Part shown: positions 37,372 to 50,588 of the stretch, one piece after another
How positions within the stretch are numbered: position 1 is the first letter of the stretch
Layout: each line of letters starts with the position of its first letter
From: Lunularia cruciata
Lineage: Eukaryota > Streptophyta > Marchantiopsida > Lunulariales > Lunulariaceae
Reading direction: 5' to 3'
Assembly: GCA_948567375.1 (NCBI GenBank)
Contig: OX419757.1
Coordinates: 55,614,001-55,678,000, forward strand
Length of the DNA stretch: 64,000 nt
Notes under the pieces: model-generated
What the model was told of the DNA's origin: nothing
Databases searched by the model: none
Seen by the model: only the letters and a program-made list of their open reading frames with translations
Translations under genes and position numbers: made by a program

Positions 37372-39221
37372 AAAAGTATTGCAATCAATAGTTGGGAGCG
37401 TTTTAAAGAGAGGATGGGATGGATGCTCCTAGAGGACAATTTTCTACACCTTGCTTTCCATTCTTCAATTTGTTCCACATCAAGATTATATACTTCTAGT
37501 GTGAGCAAGTGAGAGTATATCTCATTTACCATTTTGGAGCAAAGTTCATGGACGTAATGATGAATTTGCCAAACCTTATGATTCTACCTAAGGTGATATA
37601 TGATAGAAAGTGAGATTTTGACTCTTTATATTCTATTATGATGCAATGGATCTAAAATATTGAATCCTCTTCCTTTCAACACTCAAGTAGAAATCTATTA
37701 TGTAGTTAGGCTGAAAGTAATAATTAGGGATTTTTTAGTCCATAATTTTGATGAGGAATATTATCAATGAGTGATAGCCTTTGAGGTCCCAATGGTAGTC
37801 CCAATCATCCATGTCTCCTCCAAAGTGATCATATTAACCTCTATTGAAGTAGGAGGCATTGATTGAGCATTTCCATGTGTACAAATCATGGAGCTATAGT
37901 TGTAGGATCTGATGCAAGAATGCAAGGGATGTTGAACAAGTTTTGGGAGATCAAGTTGACAATGGAAGCATTACAAAGTCAAGTATATACCTTCAAGAGT
38001 GATCATGTAATGAAAGAAGGAGAATCATCTTAAAACCTAATAATAGCAGCTGAAGTACTTGGTTAGTCACTCATACCAATGACACCAACCAAATTCAACA
38101 ATGAAGTCACATTGTAATTATGGATGAAGAAGACGTGCAACATCAAGCCTTACAAGGGATAACATTTCATGGGAGTTATGGAAAACTAGATCTCAAGAAT
38201 GACTTGATATTTTTGATTATTCACAATTGAGATCGTTGATCATTCTGTAGAAATCCTTGCACATGGTTATTTGATTGATAAATCCCTCATATGGTATGAT
38301 GCTTGGGAACAATCAGTGTTGGCAAAACTAATAGAGATTATTTGGATGATAGTGCAAGAAGGGCTACTAAAGAATTTCCAATATGTGGATTCGTGCAGAT
38401 AGCTCAAACTTGATTATGGAGGTTGAAGTAGAAGAAAAACATCCAAGAATACATGGAGGTATTTCTTGATCTACAGGTTTGATAACTAATATGAGCCCAT
38501 CAAAAGTTGTTGAAATTTCAAATGCGGTTTAAAAGAGCAAATTTTCTAAGAGGTAATGGTACAAAATCTTTGCACTATTTTTGAAGCCATTGCGTGTGCT
38601 CAAAGAATAGCAAGAGCACTTAAAGGAGGTGAAGAGTAGTCTAAACACAACACTATTGGGCTGAAACACCACACTTTGGTGGACCAATTCTTATGGAATT
38701 AGACAACATGTGTTTTTGAGACCGAGGAGCATAACCACTCCAAGGAGAACAAAGATGGGTCAAAGAAAGGAGAGATGGAGTCTCATGAGGAGGAAGGATT
38801 CAAGCAAAACAACAATTTTGTTATACTTGTGCTTGAGTTGAGCACATAGCCATCAATTGTCATGCCTACCTTCTTAGAGGTCCTTCACCTCCATACAAGC
38901 AATCTTTGAGTAAGTTGGGAAGACAAATCAAAGAGGAGGATGCTGAAATCACATCAAAAAACAAAGATCACCAATAAATGCACCTCAAGGCCTTACTGGC
39001 TCAATAGAAAGAAGTAAAAGTAAGGGAGGAAGAAGATGAGTATGCAAAGGATGATGAAGACAAATGCACAATGGATTTCTATAAATGGAGTTCTAGAAGG
39101 TAATTAGGTGAGAGTATTGATAGACCTTGGAGCAATAGAGAATTTCTTGTCTTGCTTTGTTACAATAAGGTTAGGGATGGAACTAGAGAAGGATGAAAAT
39201 GAAGAACTAGAGTTACCTAAT
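37372..39221 (+). pseudogene. gag: gag-protease of element B (degenerate)
   Basis: It opens with the gag phrase NSWERFKERM, typical of Athila/Tat-type gypsy capsids. It continues through many stops to a decayed zinc knuckle near 38,828 (C-x2-C remnant, then EHIAINCHAY) and a protease-like VLIDLGAIENFLSC near 39,117, where the family has DSGA/DTGA. It ends abruptly at an L2 LTR. Confidence 0.6.
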
Positions 39222-39225
39222 GGTC

Positions 39226-39916
39226 TATGAGTTGGCCTACTTCTCACTCAAGATGAATGGACACAAACACACCATGGAATAAGAAGGCAAGGAGCCCCAA
39301 CTCCATCATACTCATCTAAGGCTAGAACTCCAAGGCATCTCCAAGACTCAAAATATTGCTTACTAGAGAACTCAATAAGAGAGAGATAGTTGCAAATGAA
39401 AGGATAATCAATACCTCTTCACACCTAGCTTATATATTGGTAAAATTGTTACACACCAAGGTTACTAATCAATAGAGTAACTCAAGTTATTAGGCTAAAA
39501 GTCAAATAAAGTAAACAAGTATAAAGGAATACCAAAGCACATGTGAATAATCCCATGGGTAGGTGGTCATCCTCACCTACCAACTAAGTCAAGGATTCCT
39601 TTATATGAGCTATCCTTGGACTATAGAAAAATATACATAAACAAGGCTTGTGGGCCCAAGAGTTCTTAACTCTTTCTTCAAAATCAAAGAACTAGAAATA
39701 ACACCAAGTTAGTACACTAAAAGATGAGATGGTGATGCTCACTTTTTTCCCTTCCTATAAAATAGGGTCACCTTTATCTTTAGCTTGGACTAACTCTAGG
39801 TAATCATGACTAATGTAGAAGCTTAGCTAAACTCATATAGATAGTACTTCTCCACTTCTTACAATACCAAACTTAATATTCCTATAGAGCATACATGCAT
39901 CAACAAGTGTGAAATT
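39226..39916 (-). repeat. L2 LTR copy 1, 3' LTR of element C
   Basis: Minus-strand copy of the LTR family also present at 42434, 48983 and 49902. It lies directly after the polyprotein end and a G-rich tract (GGGGGTAAA on the minus strand), as a 3' LTR should. Its outer end reads CTCATA in place of CTCACA. Confidence 0.75.
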
Positions 39917-39989
39917 TACCCCCAAACTAAGATTTCACTGTGTACTCAAAGTGAAGGTCCCATTACTTTCTATGATATGACTTCAACTT

Positions 39990-42400
39990 ATCATAGTTAG
40001 TGTCTTCCTCCCAACTCCTTGAGATCATAGTTGTAATTGCTCCACACCTTCTCCACTATGAAAGGTCCAAAGTGTTGAGGCAAGCACTTCTTATGCACCC
40101 TCTTGAATCAAACAACATTAACCAATCATCTTCCTTGAAAGGCTTCACCTTCTTCTTGCATTGCCTCTTGTCATAGCTCTCCTTTTGTTTCCTTTGGACT
40201 TGCTCCACTTGAACCATTGCAATTGCCCTTGGCTCTTCCAATTCCATGAGTTGCTCCTTCCTTGATTTCTCTACATCACCTCCTTTTGCCTTCTCCAATT
40301 TCCTATGAATGCCTTGAAAATTAGGAAGATCAAAGTGAATAAGTAAAGTAGACTCAATACCATATACCAAATGAAATAGAAAATATCCAATGGATGTCTT
40401 CATGGTTATCTTATACTCCTAGAAAGCTATATGAATCTTCTTGTCCTAATGATTCTTTTCCTCCTCTATTCCACATTTTTAGCCAACATCATGCACAAGG
40501 TTTGATTGGCTCTCTTTGCCAAGCCATTGGAGTTTATCTTATATGAAGTAGTCACTCTATGTGTGATAGAGAAATGTTGTAGCATGGTTGTAGTAATACT
40601 TCCTATAATTCTACTCCTTTATTAAAAAATAATTCCAAAGGGCACCCAAACCTATTGATAATGCATTCTTATAGAAATCTACCATCTTCATCTTCATTCT
40701 TGTCTGTCAATGGTCTAGCCTCAACCCACTTGGTATGGTAATCAATAACTATCAAAATTGTACCAAATGCTCCTTGTGGTTCCACCAAGAGGACCTCAAA
40801 TTCAATTCCTTACTTCTAAAAAATTCCTAGCAATGGAATTGATCTAAGAGGTGGAGTAGAGGTAGACTTCCTAGCAAAAGCTTGACAAACATTATAAGTT
40901 TTGCAATAATCAAGATAATCCTTGAAAATTCCCCTCCAATGGTAACTTATATCTAGAATCTTGAGACTGGTCACCTTTCTTACAAAGTGACCTCCACATA
41001 CCAAACCATCATGAAAATCCTCCATGAGTAGGATAGACTCCTCCTTACCAACTGGTCTTCAAATTTAAGCATTTGCTCCTTGATAGAAAAGAGTGACCTC
41101 CACAATTATATAAGGTCTAGATCTTGCTACAAGTGGCTTCCTCTCTCTAGCATGCCCTATTAGGATAGTACCTCTTGTAACAAAGTCTACAATCCCCTTG
41201 TACTCAATTGGAACCTCTTGAGTGATTTGGATTATCATGAGCTCCTTATCCAAGTAGGAATCATCTATTAGCTCTTCTCCACCATGATCACATGCCTTAG
41301 ATAAAAAATCAACATTTGCATGTTTTTTCTTGGCCTATCTTCAATGGTGTAATCATACTCCAAACAAGAGTATCATACAACTTGCTAACCTTCCTTCCAT
41401 ATTAGGCTTGTTGAAGATGTATTTCAAAACCTTGTGATCTATGACAATGGTATCTTTCCTTCCAATCAAGTAGCATCAAAACTTTTTGAGACCAAAACTC
41501 ACTACCAATCCTTCCCTTTCTATGATTGAATAGTTCTTCTCTACTAAGACCATCTTATCTACTAGTATAAGCTATTGGATGATCATGCACATCTTGGTCT
41601 AATTGACTAAATGTGCACCTATAACTACATTGGAAACATCAATGTAAAGGATGAAAGGTTACTCTTATCAGGTTTAGCAAGAATTGGAGTCATAACAAAG
41701 GATTGCTTAAGCTCCTCAAATGCTTTGAAAGCCTCCTTTTCCTCTAAAGTCACCATGTATTCTATACCTTTCTTCATGTAAATAGTCAATGCATAAGCTT
41801 TATTGGAAAATAAGAAGATAAAATTCCTATAGTACCCAACCATCTCCAAGAATAAGTCCTTCTTGGTAATAACATTGAGCTTCTTATAATCAATACATAT
41901 CCAAAGCTTACCATTCTTTTTCTTCACAATCACAACTGAAGATATTAATTTGGAATTCTCCACCTTAAAGATAAACTGAGCCTCCTTGAGCTTATCAATC
42001 TTCTCCTTCACAACCAAAATTATTGGTGGGATTATGCAACTTTGTTTTTGGCAGATTGGTCTTGCATGTGACTCCACCTCTATCTGGTGCTCTTCCAAGG
42101 TGACTTCCTTGAGATCCTTGTAATTAAAACCAAACACATGGATAAACTTGTGGAAAATCTTCTCAAATCTTACCTTCTCTTCCTTGGTAACATTTGGACC
42201 ATACTTGAGGGTAGATAATCTACTCTTTGTCTTCTCTAGAACCAATGATGATTAATCAAGGTCCTTCAAAACCTTTGGCTTAAGCACAAATTTCATAGCA
42301 CACAAAGGATGCACATTATAATTAAATTCATCCTCATCTAAAGAGTTCTCTTCTTCCATGTTAGTGTCCACACCCAAAGCCCATTTTATTGAATTTGATT
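39990..42400 (-). pseudogene. pol: pol of element C (RT lacks its catalytic core)
   Basis: RT starts LSTLKYGPNVTKEEKVRFEK near 42,210 and keeps KKNGKLWICIDYKKLN. At 41,860 it jumps from VITKKDLF to LEMVGYYRNF. Compared with element D, about 490 nt carrying the metal-binding Asp residues are deleted, with the frame kept open to 41,625. Integrase zinc-finger and core remnants (DYCKTYNVCQ; DYHTKWVEARPL) follow at 40,700-41,020. A C-terminal part (HLVYGIES, KKKVKPFKEDDWLMLFDSR) lies at 40,056-40,403. Confidence 0.75.
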
Positions 42401-42433
42401 CTATATGCACCTGGTGCTTTTGGCACACTGGTC

Positions 42434-43105
42434 TATAACACCCATTTGTATATGTATGTGCTATTGTGATATTTAGTTTGGTATTATAAGTACTTGAGAT
42501 ATACTATTTATATAGAGAAAAGGATGGTTCTACATTAGTCATGATTAGCTAAATTTAGTCATAGCTAAGATAGAGAGGATCTTATCCTAGAGGAAGTGGA
42601 AAAGATGAGTATCATTATTTTGGATTCTAGTGTGTTGACTTGGTATTATTCCTAGGTGTTTGGCTTTGAGGAAAGAGTTGAGAACTCTTGGATCTACAAG
42701 CCTTTTTGTTTGGGATTCTTCTATAGTCCAAAGATAGCCCATATGAAAGAATCCTTGACTTAATGGTTGGGTCAAGATGAGACCACATGCTTATGAGAAT
42801 ATTCCCATGAGTATGGATATTCCTTTAGCTTTTTAACTTTATTTGACTTTGAGCCTAATAACTTGAGTTACTCCAATAGTTAGTAACTTGGTGCATACTT
42901 ATTTCACAAGTATATAAACTAGGGGTGAGGAGGTACTCATCATCCTTTGATTTGCAACTATCTCTCTCTCATTAAGTTCTCTAATGAGCAATGGTTTGAG
43001 TCTTGGAGTGTTAGCCTTGGAGGAGTATGATGGAGTTGGGATTCCTTGCCTTCTTAGTCCACGGTGCACTACCATAATAGCTATTAGAGGTTCATCTTGA
43101 GTGTG
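42434..43105 (+). repeat. L2 LTR copy 2, 5' LTR of element D
   Basis: It begins TATAACACCC (TG decayed to TA) and is similar over its length to the copy at 49902-50588. It is inverted relative to copy 1, so copies 1 and 2 face each other across element C. Confidence 0.75.
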
Positions 43106-43163
43106 AGACAAACATGCTTATATTTTTGGTTACGTTGTCAAGACCTCTCTAGAAGGCAAGATA

Positions 43164-44340
43164 ATGTTCTACATTCAATTTTATATTAGACAAAATGAGG
43201 CTATGAGAGCTCACTTGGGAAGAACATTAGGGGAAGAGAGAGCTAAACTTATGTTAGAGAACCAAAATCTATTTTTAATACTCTATATTCATCATGATAA
43301 CTTTGAAGTGATATTGTACATCTTGTACACACAAGAGGACTTGGAGAGATTGTATGAGGTGGATTGCAGATTTTAGGGATTACAAAGATTTTGGACAAAA
43401 TCTCATGTTTGAGATTTGGACTTGAAATTTGTACACATGATAGCTTAGGTTATCCTTCAGTTAACACACTTGAAATTATTGTGAGAGCTAATATATGCAC
43501 TAAGCTAGAAATTTTGAAAATTGACAAGGTAAATTGCTCCCGTAATTACATGCTCTATGGAAATTTGTATAGAGTATGCCATTTCTTTTATTTCGAATGG
43601 ATTGTGATGAAACTTTCCAAAAAAAATTAGTGCCTAATATTCTATTCTTTTAGCCTAAGCATTAGAGGGAGATCATTCTTGCAAACAAATTTCTTGAATT
43701 TTTAAAGTGAGTGGGGTGGTTTTTAGACCAAATCTGAAATATGTCTATTGAATAGAAAGGTTCCTAGGCCAAATGGCTTGATGAAAATTTCTGAAATTTT
43801 TCAAGGGAGGACCTTGGGGTTATAATCAACTATTAAAATTTCAAAGGACTATGACATACAAATTGAGAGAATTTTGTGACATTGTGAGGAGAGGTCAATT
43901 TTGTAGAGTTGAAATCTCATACATGAGGAGTGTGAGAGCAACAAAAAGCATGTTTGAGTGTTTAGACTCATCTTGGGAACATGGAAGGTCATCAAAAGTG
44001 GAAATTGAGGCTATGCAAGGTTCCCCAAGAGTTAGAGGTGATTGTAGGGGTGGATTTGAGGAAAAGAGAGTTTGGAATAGAATTTGAAGAGAGTGTTGAG
44101 AGATCTAAAAACATATACCATTTGGAGGAAAGAGTGAGTCTAAGTGCTTTCTATGTGGAGAGGGACATAAGACAAGTTCATATCTATTGACCTTTGAGAG
44201 CAAGAGATTAAGGGAAAGGAAAGGCTCACTTGACTTGGGTTTGCATGTTGGACCTTCTTCACCAAGATTGGGAGGAAGAAGATCTAAGACCAAGGAGTTG
44301 TATTAGGTTTGTGGAGTGGAATGACTTCCAAAAGGACAGA
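43164..44340 (+). pseudogene. gag: gag of element D (degenerate)
   Basis: Broken frames of gag type ending in a zinc-knuckle relic near 44,148 (CFLCGEGHKTSSY): CX2CX4H is kept but the last Cys is now Tyr. A conserved SPRLGGRR-like basic tail follows. Confidence 0.55.
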
Positions 44341-44956
44341 GTGTAGTGGAGTAATAGCACTTTTGGAGACTTTGGTGAAAGATCTTGGAGAGTCTTAATA
44401 TAACTCCAGAAATATTACCACCTTCATCAACTAGTTCTTAAGATTAGTGATGGAGATGATACTTCAACTTATGGATAAACTATCCATGAGGGTTCAATTG
44501 ATATGCACTCTAAGATTTGATGTTGCTATAGAAATCTTGGAGCAACCTAAACCTTTTGTGTTTCCTAGGGTGGATTACTCTCAAATGGTGTAAGTCATGT
44601 ACGTACTCTATTAGTGTGAGAAAAAAGAAAAGAAAAATGATTGAGAAAAAAGAGAAAGATAATGAGTGCGTAAGATGGGGAAAATTTTGGTTTTCTTTGG
44701 CAAGGATAGAAAAGATGTGGAGGCCTTTGTGAGAGACTTCAAGAGAGCTTGCATAGGAAACAATGAAAGGAGGAATAATGAGTAGGCCTCATTATTACCA
44801 GCTTTCTTTGAGGATGCATCATGTACATAATATAAATCAGAATACCAAAAGAGAGAGAGAAGAGAGATGGACAATAAGAAGTTGGTTAAGATACCCTCCA
44901 AACCTTCAACATTTGTGATAAGCATGGCAAACAAGCAACAAATTCAACCAGTATGA

Positions 44957-47260
44957 GTGATGAATAAGGTGGTAGTTTCAATTATGGGAATTCAAAATCT
45001 CATGACTTTCCAAGTCTTGAAGGATTCAAGCTATGATTTGCTTCTTGGGAGGAAATGGTTGAGAGTAGCATGCACAACTGATTCATGGCACAAAGGGTTC
45101 TTTAGAATTGCGCAAACAAACCATATAATCATAGTTTCTATGACTAATACCACCAAATCTTCACATTCAACTACACTATCTTCTAATCATTGGGATTCAA
45201 ATTCAAAAGAAGAAGCTTTAAATGTGGACACAAGCATGGAGAAAGAGACTTCCATAGAAGAGGATGAATTGGAATCTAATTTGGATGTCTATCCCTTGTG
45301 TGCTATGTATTTTTCAGCTAGAGGTTTTGAAGGATCCAGATAAATCACCATTGACACTTGAGGAGATAAAGAGGAGGTTATCTATACTCAAGTATGGTCC
45401 AAATATTACCAAGGAAGAGAAGGTAAGATTTGAAGAGGTTTTCCACAAGTTCATCTATGTGTTTGCTTTCAATTACAAAGATCTAAAGGAAGTCACCTTG
45501 AAGGAGCACAAGATTGAGGTGGAGTCACATGCAAGACCAGTCTGCCAAAAGCAACATCATATTAGTCCACCAATATCTTTGGTTATGAAGGAAAAGATTG
45601 AGAAGCTCAAGGAGACTGGATTCATCTTTGAGGTGGAGAATTCAAATTGGGTGTCTCTAATTGTGATTGTGAAGAAGAAGAATTGCAAGCTTTGGATATG
45701 TGCGGATTACAAGAAGCTCAATGTTGTTACTAAGAAGGACTATTACCCTTTGCCATTCATTGATGAGATCTTGGAGAATGTTGCAAGTCACATGAGGTAC
45801 AAGTTTGGAGATGGTTATAGTGGGTATAACAAAATCAAGATTGCACTAGAGCATCAAAAACTCACCACATTCACCACACCTTGGAAGACTTATGCTTTCA
45901 AGGTTATGCATGTTGGGCTTTGCAATGCTCCAACCACATTCCAATGGTTCATGATGGAACCTTTCATTGGGAAATTTGTGAAAGAAATCATTGATGACTT
46001 TTGTATCTATGGGAGCAAGGAAGAGCACTTTGAGCACCTGATCAAGGTCTTGCAATGGTTGGATGAAGCAAATGCATCAATCAACCCAAAGAAGTGTATT
46101 TTTGGTTGTGAACAACTTCTAGTTTTGGAGCACATCATCTCTAAGGATGGAATAATAGTTAACCATGAGAAGGTGAGGAAATCTCATACCTTCCATTCCC
46201 TTCAATCTTGAAAAAGTTATGCCAATTCTTGGGGATGGTTAGGTACTATAGGAGGTTCATATTATCATTTTCCCACAAAGCTTATGCATGGACCATCTAT
46301 ATGAAGAAGGGTTTAGAATACATGATGATTTTGGAGGCCAAGGAGGCTCTCAAAGCTTTTGAGGAGCTCAAGCAATCCCTTGTTGTAGCTCCAATTCTTG
46401 CTTAACTTGATTGGAGTAAGCCTTTCATCCTCTACATTGATGCTTCCAATGTAGCTTTAGGATGCACTCTTAGTCAATTAGACCAAGATGGGTATGATCC
46501 TCCAATAGCTTATGCTAGTAGTCAAAGGGTTTCAACAAAAAAAACTACTTTGTCATGGAGAGAGAAGGGTTGGCAATGATCTTTAGTCTAGAGAAGTTTT
46601 GACACTACTTGGTTGGAGGGAAAGCCACCATTTCCATAGATCAATAGGCTTTGAAGTACATCTTCAACAAGCCTTATGTGGAAGGGCAAGATAGATGATA
46701 CTCTTGTTTGAGTATGACTTCACCATTGAAGATAGGCCAAGGAAGAAACATGCAAATGTTGATTTGCTCTCTAGGGCCTATGATCATGTGGAGATGAGCC
46801 AATGGATGATTCCTTCTTGGATGAGGAGCTCATGCCAATCTCAATCACTCAAGAGGTTCCAATGGAGTACAAGGAGATTGAGGACTTTGTTACAAGAAGT
46901 AACTATCCAAAAGAGATGCATGCTAGGGAGAAGAAGGTCCTTGCAACAAGATCTAGACCTTACACAATGGTGGAGGATATTATTTTTGCCAAGGAGCAGA
47001 TGGTCTACTTTAAAAAGAAATGGGTGAGGAAAAGTCTATCTTACTCATAAAGGAGTTTCATGAAGGTTTAATGTGTGGAAGACACTTCATAGGAAAGGTG
47101 ACTACTTTCAAAATTCTAGATGCAAGTTACTATTTGGGGGGGGGGGATTTTCAAGGATTGTCTTGATTATTGTAAAACTTGTCAAATCTAATACGATCAA
47201 TTGAAGTTGGAGATTTGGAAACCAAGTGAAGATTATGTCCAAGATTGGGTTTTTGACCAC
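44957..47260 (+). pseudogene. pol: protease-RT-RNase H-integrase of element D (degenerate)
   Basis: The protease C-terminal half, SYDLLLGRKWL, is near 45,030. The RT frame 45,264-46,211 is nearly intact, with WICADYKKLN, the first metal site GDGYSGYNKI and the second site EIIDDFCIYG, so both catalytic regions are kept. After 46,211 a frameshift leads to LGMVRYYRRF. RNase H begins ILYIDASNVALG near 46,430, after a stop replacing a conserved Gln or Lys position. The integrase zinc finger is at 47,050-47,180. Confidence 0.75.
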
Positions 47261-48828
47261 ATCTCAAATTTTGGTTTGAAATAACCTATGAAACTTGTCA
47301 GCTTTGTTGTTGGTTTGATCTTGTACTTCTATGTGAAATTTGGTGTGAAGTACTCAAATAGATGATTTTGGATTTTGGATCAAGTATATTTGGGTTGTAG
47401 AGCTCACATGTTAGTCAACTTGAGAATTGACCCATATCTAAGGACTGGTTTAGAGTTCAAAAACCAAACTTCATAAAGCTTTAGAGAAGTTCATAAATAA
47501 TTGCCTTGTAAATTTTAGTTGAATTATGGTTTACAAGCAATGAGATTTGATGCATCAACCCTAAAACAAATATCATCATAAGTTTTGATAGATTTGCTCT
47601 ATCTACAACAAATATAATTACAAATTTCCCTATTTGAGGTCATTGTTGAAGGATGATAACTTGCTTAAAGGTACCTAATGTATACTTGAATCAATGAGTT
47701 AAGACTCTAGCTAAAACTTGGCAAGAACCAAGAGTTGCACTTAGCAATTTGATTAGCATTTAAATGAAGGTTTTGAGCCACAAAAGTTCAAGACATTGTC
47801 AAGGAGCTACAATGATCTGGTTGATACATTTTATATATTATTACAAATCTTATCTTGTAGGCTATCCATATAATTCTATAAGTTCAATTTGGAGCAATCA
47901 TGAAGAAGTTATATTAGATCAAGCCTCATTATTATTTCCCCAACAAAATACCATAGAAAATGTGTAGCATTACACTATCTTAGTAAATGTTGAAAGCAAC
48001 TCTTGGAGTATAGGTTAAGAGTAGCTCTTGGATGGAGTTAGAACTATTGGAGGTACTTCTATACCAAAATCATGGGGAATTATGGGAAAGTTGCTTGTGT
48101 TTGGATCCTCTCCATGATTTGTATACTTGATTGTGTGTCCATGTGGTAACCCAATGTTGGCCAAATACTAGTAAATTAGTAAGGATAGATCATTCACTTA
48201 AAGGATATAGGGTAGAAATGACTAGAAGTGAAGACAAATATCACTAAGTTGCAATTCTTTTATTATTTCTTATTTATCCACTTGTGTAAGAACTAATCCT
48301 AGAAGAAGGTAGTGTCACTTCTTATGATAATACAAAAAAGGAAAAACTAAAGGAAACTTTCACTACAATTAGATTCCAAATTAATCTTGATATGATGGCT
48401 TACTTCACTTTGAAGGCTCTTTCACTCCAAAGACTTTGACCCCAAACATACATGCACCCTTCTCCAATGGTTTTGGGATATTTGCAACACTAAAGATAGT
48501 TTGCTAGAACATTGGAGTATTAGTTTTAGCGGTCATCATATTGTCAATAGTTGCTCATGGACTACTTAGTGGTGGTTAGATATTGTATTAGGTTGACTAA
48601 TCACACCATTGAAGTTGTCATTTGCACCATCACTTGTGTTGTTAGGGTTGGATTCATAGCCAATCTAAAAGAGGTATAACTCAAAGTGAAGCCCCAAAAA
48701 GCTTATTTCTTTTATGTTTAGCTTTTGTGCTATTGGTGATGGTGGATAGAGGCCGACAAGTATGATCTTGATTCTTCTAGCTAGAGAAGGTGAGTCATGA
48801 TGATGGGATCAAGGCTTGTTGCCAATGT
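47261..48828. other. AT-rich stretch without recognisable features
   Basis: It lies between the end of recognisable element D and the start of the first giant LTR. Only short frames are seen. It may be decayed 3' sequence of D or an older insertion. Confidence 0.4.
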
Positions 48829-48982
48829 TGTGGTACACACATTTTTTTTGGGTTATATTTTGAAGAAGAAGTGTACAATCAAAGTTGTATTGAACCCAAA
48901 TTGTGTTAAAAGAAGGAGAATCATTTCTTTGGATTGAATCTAAAGTAAAGTGACTTTGTGTTAGGAAAGAAGAACTCAGATC

Positions 48983-50588
48983 TGTGAGCCGGCTTGTCTC
49001 TCACTTAGGATGAAACTCTGATGGCTATTATGGTAGTGCACCATGGACTAAGAAGGCAAGGAACCCCAACTCCATCATACTCCTCCAAGGCTAACACTCC
49101 AAGACTCAAGACATTGTTCACTAGAGAACTCAATGAGAGAGAGATAGTTGCAAATGAAAGGATGATGATTACCTCCTCATCCTTTGTTTATATATTTGTG
49201 AAATAGTTACGCACCAAAGTTACTAATTACTGGAGTAACTCAAGTTACTAGGCTAAAAATCAAGTAAAGTAAAGAAGTATAAAGGAATATCCATTCACAT
49301 GGGCATATTCCACTAGCATGTGATCTTATCTTGATCCAACCACTAAGTCAAGGATTCCTTCACATGGGCTATCTTTGGAGTACAGAAGAAGCCAAATCCA
49401 AAGGCTTGCGGGCCCAAGAGTTCTCAACTCTTTTCTCAAAGCCAAACACCTAGGAATAAAACCAAGTCAACACACTAGAATCCAAAATAGTGGTGCTCAT
49501 CTTTTCTACTTCCTCTAAAGTAAGGTCCCTTCTATCTTAGCTATGGCTAACTCTAGCTAATCATGACTAATATAGAACCATCCTTTATCTCTATATAAAT
49601 AATATCTCTTAAGTACTTGTAATACCAAGCTAAATATCACAATACCACACACATGCACAAATGGGTGTTATAGATCTATAACACCCATTTGTGTAGACTG
49701 GCTGCTACACTGACTGGCTGGCTACGCTGGGCCCTTGGGAGCAATAGTGTCATACTCCCGACCACTATAAGTCCCAACCTATGTGTGAAAAACTCCATCC
49801 ACTCTGGCTGCAAGCTCTACACGTCCTCTAGCTGCATCCCAAGTGGACCAAGGGTGTAATCCAAGTAGCCCACGCTCACCTAAATGGACTCCAAGTAGAC
49901 TTGTAACACCCATTTGTGCATGTGTGTGGTATTGTGATATTTAGCTTGGTATTACAAGTACTTAAGAGATATTATTTATATAGAGATAAAGGATGGTTCT
50001 ATATTAGTCATGGTTAGCTAAAGTTAGTCATAGCTAAGATAGAGGGGACCTTACTTTGGAGGAAGTAGAAAAGATGAGCATCACTATTTTGGATTTTAGT
50101 GTGTTGACTTGGTATTATTCCTAGGTGTTTGGCTTTGAGAGAAGAGTTGAGAACTCTTGGGCCTGCAAGCTTTTTTGTTTTGGATTCTTCTATAGTCCAA
50201 GGATAGCCCATGTGAAGGAATCCTTGACTTAGTGGTTGGGTCAAAATGAGACCATATGCTTAGGAGAATATGCCCATGTGAATGGATATTGCTTTCTACT
50301 TTTTGACTTTACTTGACTTTTAGTCTAGTAACTTGAATTACTACGGTAAGTAGTAACTTTGGTACGTGACTATTTCACAAGTATATAAACAAGGGATGAG
50401 GAGGTACTCATCATCCTTTCATTTGCAACTATCTCTCTCTCATTGAGTTCTCTAGTGAGCAATGCCTTGAGTCTTGGAGTGTTAACTTTGGAGGAGTATG
50501 ATGGAGTTGGGGTTCCTTCTTAGTCCATGATGCGCTACCATACTAGCCATCAGAGGTTCATCCTGAGTGAGAGGTAGGCCAGCTCACA
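48983..50588. mobile_element. Inverted L2 LTR pair (foldback-like block) inside E-a
   Basis: L2 copy 3 (48983-49672, minus, 690 bp) and L2 copy 4 (49902-50588, plus, 687 bp) face each other around a 229-bp spacer. Both outer ends are the LTR 3' end (…CTCACA), and the block is bordered on both sides by GATC (48979-48982 and 50589-50592), a possible 4-bp target duplication. E-a sequence continues across it. The inner edge of copy 3 is fused to a short inverted LTR-start fragment. Confidence 0.7.
49656..49693. repeat. Perfect 38-bp palindrome at an LTR-LTR junction
   Basis: The sequence is its own reverse complement over 38 bases, centred on AGATCT between 49674 and 49675. Each half is the first bases of an L2 LTR (TATAACACCCATTTGT). 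It joins the start of L2 copy 3 to an inverted start fragment of another L2 LTR. Confidence 0.9.

Larger units (their letters stand above)
31026..39225 (+). mobile_element. Element B, Ty3/gypsy, split by element A
   Basis: The 5' LTR and primer-binding site (31026-31587) are followed by about 80 bp of leader. Element A occupies 31668-37371, and B resumes at 37372 with gag. The bases next to A are AAAAT on the left and AAAAG on the right, a diverged 5-bp target duplication, which supports A having jumped into B. B breaks off at 39225 against an L2 LTR, so its pol and 3' LTR are missing. Confidence 0.6.
39226..42433 (-). mobile_element. Element C, Athila/Tat-like Ty3/gypsy, 5'-truncated
   Basis: A minus-strand element reading RT, RNase H, integrase and 3' LTR from right to left. 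Its left part (5' LTR, gag, protease) is missing: at 42433 it meets an L2 LTR of opposite orientation. It shares its polyprotein family with element D. Confidence 0.7.
42434..47260 (+). mobile_element. Element D, Athila/Tat-like Ty3/gypsy, no 3' LTR found
   Basis: 5' LTR, gag, protease, RT, RNase H and the integrase zinc finger are recognisable in order on the plus strand. After the zinc-finger phrase DYCKTC near 47,170 similarity fades, and no plus-strand L2 LTR follows until 49902, beyond another insertion. A run of 11 G at 47136-47146 lies in the integrase. Confidence 0.7.
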
